The notes beneath the pieces are model-generated. The model was not told where the DNA came from and ran no database searches. It worked only from the letters and a program-made list of their open reading frames with translations. The translations under genes were made by a program, and so were the position numbers. Of a stretch of DNA of 9,645 bases, positions 1 to 5,403 are shown piece after piece; the stretch's first letter is position 1; each line of letters begins with the position of its first letter. Source of the stretch: Clostridiales bacterium (GTDB lineage: Bacteria; Bacillota; Clostridia; Christensenellales; UMGS416); NCBI GenBank assembly GCA_012515725.1, contig JAAYXU010000058.1, positions 1 through 9,645 on the forward strand, given 5' to 3'.

Positions 1-1
1 C

Positions 2-436
2 CATGGCAATCTGGAAAAAGTCACTATCACGGCGGGGCCCGATTTTGAGCCCGAGCTGCTGCTTCTCGAGCCCCGACGTCTGGAAATAAAGATCAGATTT
101 CTGGGAATGAACCGCGTGATCAACGTCCAAAAAGCGCTCGAACGTATGGCCAAACCACGGGGCGGCGGCTCGGCCGCCATCGGCATCATAGACAGCGCGG
201 CGCTCTGGAACGACGGTATCTGGCAGGTAAACTGGGACGACAGCGGCTGCGAGGTCGTACCCGCGTCCCGCACCCCCGATATCACGTTGAGCGCGCCCGC
301 ATTCGTGCAGATTGCGACGGGCTATCTTCCTCTGGAGCAACTAGCCCGGCGGCAGGATGTGGAGGTCTCGGGCGACGCGCAGGCGCTTGCCCGGCTGTTC
401 CCGGCAAAAAAGATATTAGTCGCCGATTTCTTTTAG
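2..436 (+). CDS. Eis-like GNAT acetyltransferase, C-terminal SCP2-like domain (5' partial)
   Basis: The reading frame is open from the first bases of the window, so only the last 144 residues are visible; the Met at 107 is internal and not the start. The visible part resembles the sterol-carrier-protein-2-like C-terminal domain of Eis-type N-acetyltransferases: a FLGMNRVINVQKALERM segment (the family often has a V-D/N-V-x-x-A-L motif here), then a GIIDS..W..G.W.V strand region, a 'DITLSAPAFVQIATGYLP' segment, and a C-terminal '...LFPAKKILVADFF'. In characterised Eis proteins the terminal aromatic residue's free carboxylate contributes to catalysis, and this protein also ends in Phe. Such enzymes use acetyl-CoA to acetylate amines (aminoglycosides or protein lysines in known cases); the substrate here is unknown. 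The two N-terminal GNAT lobes would lie left of the window. Family assignment is fairly firm, function is inference. Confidence 0.8.
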   Translation, partial: HGNLEKVTITAGPDFEPELLLLEPRRLEIKIRFLGMNRVINVQKALERMAKPRGGGSAAIGIIDSAALWNDGIWQVNWDDSGCEVVPASRTPDITLSAPAFVQIATGYLPLEQLARRQDVEVSGDAQALARLFPAKKILVADFF

Positions 437-449
437 TGCGACCTGCTGC

Positions 450-482
450 AGAGAAAGCGGGCGCACAGCGCCCGCTTTCTCT
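450..482. terminator. Strong hairpin between convergent genes, likely bidirectional terminator
   Basis: There is a perfect 15-bp inverted repeat (AGAGAAAGCGGGCGC at 450-464 and its complement at 468-482) with a 3-nt loop. It begins 13 nt after the TAG of the acetyltransferase and lies 29 nt beyond the stop of the minus-strand DUF4380 gene. There is no proper T-run on either side, so it is either a GC-rich terminator with a weak tail or a 3'-end protecting stem-loop serving both genes. Confidence 0.7.
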
Positions 483-511
483 CATATAGGCCTATTTATG
501 CGGTATCACAC

Positions 512-1414
512 CTACGTCAGCTGTCTCAGTCCGCGCACCACCGCGTCCACGGCCTCATCCCGTTCTTCCGGAGGCTCTACGCCGTCGATGAGCTCCCAGC
601 GCTCCTCGTGCTCGATCGTATCCCCGCTGTCCATGAGCACCAGAGGGGACAGCGACTCCATCTCCAGCATGAAGTCGGTCGTGAAGGTCTCAAAGCTCAT
701 GCCGCCGTCGGGATAGAACGCCTCCATGTCGTGCTCGTACTGCTTGATGAATGCCTGTCCGTGGTTGAAGTAGATGGCCCAGCCATCCTCGTTGTTGATG
801 CCGAACTTAAACTTCTGCGCGTTCGAGGGATCCTGGCGCAGCATTATATAGCGGTCGCCCCAGCACACGCGGGGGTCGCTCATGCGCGTGTAGGGCCACA
901 GGCCCAGCACGCGGTTTCCTAGGATCCCGGTATCCCGCGCCGGCATCGGCACGACCTCCAGCCCGCCCGGCGAAAGCACCGTCAGCGCCCATATCGCGCA
1001 CTCGACTGGCCATGCCCCGTGGTTGGTCATCCGGTGGGTGATGACGACGCCCGACCCAGCATTATCGAGCACTATGTCCATCTGCTTGCCCATACCCGCC
1101 CATGGCTCTGTCTTCTGACGGGTGCGGATGCCGCCCGTTATCTCCTCCCACTCGATGGGCTCGTTATCGGTCTCATAGCTGCGGGGCATGTGCTCGGGAC
1201 TGTGCCACATTCGGTGCCCTCCCCATATGTGCCAGCCATTCGCTTCGGAGACGTTCGGAGCTTCGCACATCATGTTGGGCTTCCCGGGAAAACCGTACCG
1301 TATGATCCGGGGCCCCACGTCCAGCGTGACATACAGCTCCGCATCGCCGTTCGCGATGCGAGCGCAGCGTCCGAAGGGCGCGTACTCGATGAGAGAAACC
1401 GTTGCATCTTTCAT
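512..1414 (-). CDS. DUF4380 family protein, mutarotase / aldose 1-epimerase-like fold
   Basis: 300 aa, taking the ATG at 1414 as start because AAGGAAGG lies about 7 nt upstream of it. A longer frame from an ATG at 1441 has no good ribosome binding site. The protein looks like the DUF4380 group related to galactose mutarotases: 'NGDAELYVTLDVGPRIIRYGF' near residues 22-42, the signature GGHRMWHSPE at 65-74 followed by an R-x-Y-x-x-D-N-x-P motif at 78-86, a THRMTNHGAWPVECAIW stretch at 126-142, and MLEMESLSPL at 249-258. Candidate active-site residues by analogy with aldose 1-epimerases are His67, His71, His132 and a Glu in 251-253. There is no signal peptide, so it is probably cytosolic. It is monocistronic between a divergent DUF1292 gene and a convergent acetyltransferase. 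A carbohydrate substrate is likely but unproven. Confidence 0.8.
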   Translation of the reverse strand: MKDATVSLIEYAPFGRCARIANGDAELYVTLDVGPRIIRYGFPGKPNMMCEAPNVSEANGWHIWGGHRMWHSPEHMPRSYETDNEPIEWEEITGGIRTRQKTEPWAGMGKQMDIVLDNAGSGVVITHRMTNHGAWPVECAIWALTVLSPGGLEVVPMPARDTGILGNRVLGLWPYTRMSDPRVCWGDRYIMLRQDPSNAQKFKFGINNEDGWAIYFNHGQAFIKQYEHDMEAFYPDGGMSFETFTTDFMLEMESLSPLVLMDSGDTIEHEERWELIDGVEPPEERDEAVDAVVRGLRQLT

Positions 1415-1474
1415 TTTATTTTCCTTCCTTTCGCGGCTCATGCCTTGGCTCTTTTGGGTTCGCTTCGATTTTAT

Positions 1475-1503
1475 ATTCTACCAGTTGATTCCTTGCGATA
1501 CAA
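1475..1503 (-). promoter_or_regulatory. Candidate promoter for the DUF4380 gene
   Basis: Read on the minus strand, TTGTAT (1503-1498) and TAGAAT (1480-1475) are separated by 17 nt, about 60 nt before the chosen start codon. The -10 is good and the -35 matches only half of the consensus. It lies back-to-back with the candidate DUF1292 promoter. Confidence 0.4.
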
Positions 1504-1506
1504 CCC

Positions 1507-1535
1507 TTGCGCCCCGATAAAAAATGGGATACAAT
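1507..1535 (+). promoter_or_regulatory. Candidate promoter for the DUF1292 gene
   Basis: TTGCGC (1507-1512) and TACAAT (1530-1535) are separated by 17 nt and lie about 30 nt upstream of the start codon at 1565. The -10 is near consensus and the -35 is weak. An AAAGGAGG ribosome binding site follows at about 1550-1557. Confidence 0.45.
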
Positions 1536-1564
1536 ATTGATCGGATGAGAAAGGAGGCCCTATT

Positions 1565-1933
1565 ATGGAACATGAAACCAATCAGGATGCAGTGGTCTTC
1601 ACCGGCGAGAATGGCGAGGACATCACGCTGCATATCGTAGATTATTTTCTGTACAACGGCGACGAATACGTGATACTGACCGACAGCGAAACTGACGACT
1701 GGGACGAGGAAACGGACGAAGAGGAAGAGGTGTGCTGCTGCTGCGAGGAGCACGATCATGACGACGCCCAGGAGGACGAAGAGCCCGAGGAGGTCGACGT
1801 CTACGTGATGCGCGTCGAGGTCGTCGACGACGAGAATGAGGAGTTCGTGCCGCTCGATCCTGAGAAGGAAGAGGAAATCCTGGCGTACGCTGAGAAGTTC
1901 CTCAATGGCGATCTGCCCGAAGAAGACTACTGA
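1565..1933 (+). CDS. DUF1292 (YrzB-like) small acidic protein with Cys4/His insert
   Basis: 122 aa, started by ATG after a clear AAAGGAGG. The N-terminal half follows the DUF1292 pattern (F.ENGEDITLHIVDYFLYNGDEYVILTD, residues about 12-40) and the second half has 'DVYVMRVEVVDDENEEFVPLDPEKEEEI' (about 78-105), the usual readout of this family of short beta-rich proteins found mainly in Firmicutes, whose biochemical role is unknown. Between the two halves lies an extremely acidic linker (about 41-77) that includes four consecutive Cys (57-60) followed by E-E-H-D-H-D-D (61-67), which could bind a metal. In many Firmicutes this family lies beside yrrL/yqgF-type genes, but here it stands alone, divergent from DUF4380 and closed by a terminator. 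Family call is firm; metal binding is inference. Confidence 0.85.
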   Translation: MEHETNQDAVVFTGENGEDITLHIVDYFLYNGDEYVILTDSETDDWDEETDEEEEVCCCCEEHDHDDAQEDEEPEEVDVYVMRVEVVDDENEEFVPLDPEKEEEILAYAEKFLNGDLPEEDY

Positions 1934-1980
1934 TACTTTCATACCGCGCATTGCGCTGCCCTTTAGCCTTTTAGCCCATT

Positions 1981-2014
1981 AAAAAGAACCGTGAGGATCG
2001 CACGGTTCTTTTTT
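1981..2014. terminator. Bidirectional intrinsic terminator between DUF1292 and dnaB
   Basis: AAAAAGAACCGTG (1981-1993) and CACGGTTCTTTTT (2001-2013) form a 13-bp stem with a 7-nt loop. The stem is A-rich on one side and T-rich on the other, giving a six-base T-run on the plus strand and a five-base T-run on the minus strand. It therefore can stop both the plus-strand DUF1292 transcript and the minus-strand dnaB transcript. Confidence 0.9.
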
Positions 2015-2023
2015 GATCTCAGG

Positions 2024-3412
2024 CTATGCGCCGTAAAGCGGTTCCTCGTACCGGGTATCCATATCGCGGTAGCTGGCCGTAGCGGCGTCCCATGTGAGCT
2101 TAACGGTCCCGGTGGGGCCGTTGCGGTTTTTGGCGATCTTTACCTCCGCTATATTGGAGAGCTGCGCGGCGTCCACGCCCTGCTTCTCGTCGGCGTAGTA
2201 CGCCTCCCTGTAGAGGAACATGACGACGTCCGCGTCCTGCTCGATCGCTCCCGATTCGCGCAGATCCGCCAGCATCGGCCGATGGTTGTCCCGTCGTTCG
2301 GGCGCGCGGGAGAGCTGTGACAAAAGCAGAACCGGTACATTGAGCTCGCGGGCCATGATCTTGAGCGCGCGCGTGATTTCGCTGACCTCCTGCTGACGGT
2401 TCTCGGAACGCCCCGACCCGGCGCCGCTTATAAGCTGGAGATAGTCTATTCCCACCAGCGAAAGCCCCTTCTCGAGCTTGAGCCGCCTGCACTTGCTGCG
2501 TATCTCCATGACGCTGATACCCGGCGTGTCATCGATGTATATCGAGCTGCGGCCCAGCTTCGCGGCGGCCTCCCACAGCTTGCTGAAGTCGTCGATCTGG
2601 CCAGTTCTGATGTTCGCAAGCGGCAGCGGGCCCACGTCGCTCAACATGCGGGCGGCGATCTGATCGCAGGGCATTTCCAGGGAAAACAGAGCGATCGTCG
2701 CTCCGTCGTTTCGCAGCGCGACCTGCCGCGCGATGTTTAGCTCAAGGGCCGTCTTGCCCATGCTGGGACGCGCGGCTACCAGTATGAGCTCCGAGGGATG
2801 CAGCCCGGCAAGCCAGTTATCCAGCGCGTTGAAGCTCTTTAGCCCCGTAACCGCGCTTCCCTCCTCCGAGAGCACCTGTATCTGGTCGAGCACCTGATCG
2901 ATCGCTTCCTGTATCGATACGAGTCCCCGGGTGTGCTTCGACTGGGAAAGGCCGAATATCGCTTTCTCCGCTTCCTGGAGTATCTGCTCGACGTCCTTGG
3001 ACGCGGCGTAGCAGTCCTCGGTCAGCTCGGCCATCACGCGTATCAGGCGGCGCAGCACCGAGCGGTCCTCGACTATCTTGATATACTCTCCCACATGGGC
3101 GGCCGAGGGCAGGAACGTGCTTATGCTGCTTATATAGTCATAACCGCCCACCGCTTCCATTACGCCTTCCTTCTCGAGGGCGTCGGTGAGCGTGACGAAA
3201 TCGACCGGCTGTCCCTTGCCGAAGAGCCCGGCCATCGCCGCAAAAATGCGCGCGTTGTTCTGGTAGTAGAAGTCCTCCGGGTGCAAGCGCTCCACGGCGC
3301 GGGCCACTGCCTCGGTCTCCAGCATCATAGCGCCCAGCACGGAGCGCTCAGCGTTCAGATTGTGGGGCGGAACCCTGCCGGCCATGACCTCGCTGTCGGG
3401 CAGCTGCGCCAT
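2024..3412 (-). CDS. dnaB: Replicative DNA helicase DnaB
   Basis: 462 aa, normal length for DnaB (DnaC in Bacillus naming). This hexameric ATPase unwinds DNA ahead of the replisome and recruits primase. Visible parts: N-terminal helical domain opening with 'PPHNLNAERSVLGAMM' (15-30); RecA-like domain with Walker A ARPSMGKT (214-221, Lys220, Thr221), catalytic-Glu strand SLEM (244-247, Glu246), Walker B GIDYLQL (321-327, Asp323), the DLRESGAIEQDAD motif (383-395) and the arginine-finger region KNRNGPTG (428-435). No intein or insertion interrupts it. The ATG lies one base after the rplI stop, with GGAGGA at 3418-3423 spanning the end of rplI, so translation is probably coupled. It is the last gene of its transcription unit. 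Confidence 0.97.
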   Translation of the reverse strand: MAQLPDSEVMAGRVPPHNLNAERSVLGAMMLETEAVARAVERLHPEDFYYQNNARIFAAMAGLFGKGQPVDFVTLTDALEKEGVMEAVGGYDYISSISTFLPSAAHVGEYIKIVEDRSVLRRLIRVMAELTEDCYAASKDVEQILQEAEKAIFGLSQSKHTRGLVSIQEAIDQVLDQIQVLSEEGSAVTGLKSFNALDNWLAGLHPSELILVAARPSMGKTALELNIARQVALRNDGATIALFSLEMPCDQIAARMLSDVGPLPLANIRTGQIDDFSKLWEAAAKLGRSSIYIDDTPGISVMEIRSKCRRLKLEKGLSLVGIDYLQLISGAGSGRSENRQQEVSEITRALKIMARELNVPVLLLSQLSRAPERRDNHRPMLADLRESGAIEQDADVVMFLYREAYYADEKQGVDAAQLSNIAEVKIAKNRNGPTGTVKLTWDAATASYRDMDTRYEEPLYGA

Positions 3413-3413
3413 T

Positions 3414-3863
3414 CTATTCCTCCGCCGTCACCAGCACCTTGATGGTGGCTGTGACCTCCGGGTAGAACCGGAGCTGTACCTCGTACTCGCCCAGCTGCTT
3501 GATGTGTTCGTCCAGTGTGATTTTTTTCCTGTCGAATGTGAGACCGAGCTGCTGCTTGAGCGCATCGGCGACTTCCCGGGTTGATACCGAGCCAAAAAGC
3601 TTCCCGTTCTCACCCGACCTGACCGCGACGCGTACGCTCTTGCCTTCAATCCGGGCAGCCTCATCTCGGGCCCGGTCCTCGGCTGTGGCGGCCCTGTGCG
3701 CCTGCGCTTCCTGATGACGGCGCAGGGAATTGAGTCGGCCGGTATCGGCCGGTATCGCCAGCTTGCGGGGGAACAGATAGTTGCGGGCGTATCCGTCGGA
3801 CACATTGACGACCTCGCCCTGTCGGCCGCTACCCTTTACGTCCTGCTGCAGTATCACCTTCAC
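3414..3863 (-). CDS. rplI: Large ribosomal subunit protein bL9
   Basis: 149 aa, full length. bL9 binds 23S rRNA near the L1 stalk base and helps keep reading frame. The N-terminal domain starts MKVILQQDVKGSGRQGEVV and carries the signature GYARNYLFPRKLA (about 24-36); a long charged connecting helix (about 41-75) joins it to the C-terminal domain (about 78-147). The start is GTG at 3863, overlapping the upstream DUF2232 stop by 3 nt (GTGA); AAGGAGG about 10 nt upstream, inside the DUF2232 gene, supports this. It is followed immediately by dnaB, the common Firmicutes arrangement. Unlike many relatives, no gdpP (c-di-AMP phosphodiesterase) precedes it. Confidence 0.97.
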   Translation of the reverse strand: MKVILQQDVKGSGRQGEVVNVSDGYARNYLFPRKLAIPADTGRLNSLRRHQEAQAHRAATAEDRARDEAARIEGKSVRVAVRSGENGKLFGSVSTREVADALKQQLGLTFDRKKITLDEHIKQLGEYEVQLRFYPEVTATIKVLVTAEE

Positions 3864-4978
3864 CTGTCCTCATCCTCCTTATGCTCGTCCCCGGCGTCCC
3901 CGGGATCTTCTTCCCCGCTCTGCCGCTTGCGCAGATCGGATATCATCTGCTGCCGCAGCGACCAGAATCTGCGGATCCCGAATATCATATCGAAGAGACC
4001 GATCCAGCTGAGCACTCCGCGCGCGATCAGGAAAATGAGCGCGATCACGGTCACGCGGCCCGGTATCCGCATCTTCCGCCCGGTCAGCCAGAACCAGACG
4101 ACCGCGGCGCCCTGCACCATGAACGCCTTCATGACCAGGTTCTCCGCCGCCAGCGAAACAGCGGCCATCGGCTCCCAACCGGCGTAGCGGACGATAAACG
4201 CAAGCACCAGCATCACCATCATCGGCAGCGATACCCATCGCGGTATCGACCAGATCGCGAATGCCGGAGGTTCGGGCGCTTCATTGTACCAGTCCGCTAT
4301 TTTCCGGTTCCTTCGCCTGGCTCTCCACAGCGCCAGATTTGGCAAAGCCCAGCCCAGCAGGCCACCGTAGACCGACATGCCCACCACCCAGGACGGCGTC
4401 TGCAGGCGTACGCCCTCCTCAAAGACCGGAAGCACGATATCGATAAGCTCTGCGCGCGGCATCGCCAGGTATTCCTGTTGGAGCGCGACAAGCCCCGAAA
4501 ACGAAAAGTCCCCTTTGGCCAGAGAGGCAAATCCCGTCGCCATTATGGCCAGCGCGTCGTCCACGCCCGAATCGGCGGGCGCTGTCGCGAGGGTTCGCTC
4601 GATCCACGCGATCAGGGAGGTGACAGGATCTCCGCCGTATATCGCATAGAGCGCGGTCAGTCCCCCGGCCAGGCCAACGAAGGCCGCGGCGCAGCTTATG
4701 ACCAGCCCGTCGAAGAACGGCGTCTTGCGGTGCAGCATCCACTGCGCGGCAAAAGCTACCGCGAGAGCGTAGATCGCGACAGGAAGCGCCGCAAAACCCC
4801 ACCCCGCGATCGCCGCGACTGATATGGCGATGATTAGAAACAATGAAAAGAACGGTTTGCCCATCCGTAAGTCCAGCGCTCCGACCAGACCCGGAAAAAA
4901 CGCCGCAAGACCAGCCCCCGCTGCCAGCAGCAGCGGCAGACCCATCGTCAGCGCCAGGGCCTCCCAATGAATAGGCAT
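3860..4978 (-). CDS. DUF2232 (YybS family) integral membrane protein
   Basis: 372 aa polytopic membrane protein. Hydrophobic segments are seen near residues 8-34, 43-60, 62-82, 90-115, 195-217, 248-264, 272-298 and 308-334, with a soluble loop rich in helix formers at about 117-190 and a charged, very acidic C-terminal tail (about 345-372). The second half (PRWVSLPMMVMLVLAF ..., MVQGAAVVWFW, IGLFDMIFGIRRFWSLRQQ) matches the layout of YybS/DUF2232 proteins, as does its place just upstream of rplI-dnaB. The function of the family is unknown; an S-component-like transporter role has been discussed for relatives but is not shown by this sequence. The ATG has GAGGTG only about 5 nt upstream, a tight spacing. 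Its end overlaps rplI. The internal loop and acidic tail are the least conserved-looking parts. Confidence 0.8.
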   Translation of the reverse strand: MPIHWEALALTMGLPLLLAAGAGLAAFFPGLVGALDLRMGKPFFSLFLIIAISVAAIAGWGFAALPVAIYALAVAFAAQWMLHRKTPFFDGLVISCAAAFVGLAGGLTALYAIYGGDPVTSLIAWIERTLATAPADSGVDDALAIMATGFASLAKGDFSFSGLVALQQEYLAMPRAELIDIVLPVFEEGVRLQTPSWVVGMSVYGGLLGWALPNLALWRARRRNRKIADWYNEAPEPPAFAIWSIPRWVSLPMMVMLVLAFIVRYAGWEPMAAVSLAAENLVMKAFMVQGAAVVWFWLTGRKMRIPGRVTVIALIFLIARGVLSWIGLFDMIFGIRRFWSLRQQMISDLRKRQSGEEDPGDAGDEHKEDEDR

Positions 4979-5007
4979 GCTTCACCTCAGTCCATGCATC
5001 GGCCGGG

Positions 5008-5301
5008 CTAACCCCGACTTATTCCAGCCAGCTCCACCGCGGCCGCGTCGGGTTCCCCTACCCGAAGCGATTCGACTTTGCCGCTGAGCCGCGCGTTTAC
5101 AAGCTCCATCGGAACTCCAAGTCGACCCGCCAGCCGCCATGTGTAAAATATTACCTGGGAGAGCGTTTCCGCCAGCGCGTCGCTGTCGGGGCCTCCCTGA
5201 AGCGATCGGAAAAGCCCTGTTACCGCTCCCAGTAAATCCACTTTCAGGCCTTCGATAGCCCGGATGCTGCGGGCGATGTCGAAACTTTTCTCGTGCTTCA
5301 T
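5008..5301 (-). CDS. MazG-like family protein
   Basis: 97 aa from the ATG at 5301, chosen because GGGAGG lies about 8 nt upstream and because the promoter lies just beyond; a longer frame reaching 5361 would run across that promoter and has no ribosome binding site. The sequence 'SFDIARSIRAIEGLKVDLLGAVTGLFRSL' followed by 'DALAETLSQVIFYTWRLAGRLGVP' resembles the short clostridial MazG-like proteins (all-alpha, related to nucleotide pyrophosphatases), which usually read N-I/L-R-x-I-E-x-L-K-x-E-L-L and then an A-N-I-I-I...G-R-R-L-G helix. The ExxE metal-binding pattern of active MazG enzymes is not evident, so catalytic activity is doubtful. Location between the rpsR region and DUF2232 is typical for this family in Clostridia. 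It is the first gene after a strong internal promoter. Confidence 0.7.
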   Translation of the reverse strand: MKHEKSFDIARSIRAIEGLKVDLLGAVTGLFRSLQGGPDSDALAETLSQVIFYTWRLAGRLGVPMELVNARLSGKVESLRVGEPDAAAVELAGISRG

Positions 5302-5332
5302 GGGGTGCGCCTCCCGGATCGTGAATAACCCT

Positions 5333-5361
5333 ATTGTAGCCAACCGGTATGCCTCTGTCAA
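5333..5361 (-). promoter_or_regulatory. Near-consensus sigma-A promoter for the MazG-like/DUF2232/rplI/dnaB unit
   Basis: On the minus strand TTGACA (5361-5356) and TACAAT (5338-5333) are separated by exactly 17 nt. The -35 is a perfect consensus and the -10 differs at one base. Transcription would begin near 5326, leaving a short leader of about 25 nt with the GGGAGG ribosome binding site of the MazG-like gene. This is the best promoter in the window. Confidence 0.85.
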
Positions 5362-5403
5362 TGAATATGCGTCCCCGGCGGCACAAAGCGCTCCGATTAT
5401 CTG

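Noticed and set aside
107..436. Acetyltransferase start at the Met codon 107
   Set aside because: The frame is open to the left edge with family-like sequence, and no ribosome binding site precedes 107; the Met is internal.
1478..1951. Minus-strand frame opposite DUF1292 with a hydrophobic, transmembrane-like sequence
   Set aside because: Its Val/Leu-rich composition is the mirror of Asp/Glu codons on the plus strand; no ribosome binding site, and DUF1292 is recognisable.
3881..4822. Long plus-strand open frame (313 codons) opposite the DUF2232 gene
   Set aside because: Arg/Pro/His-rich composition typical of an antisense shadow; the minus-strand gene has coherent membrane segments and family motifs.
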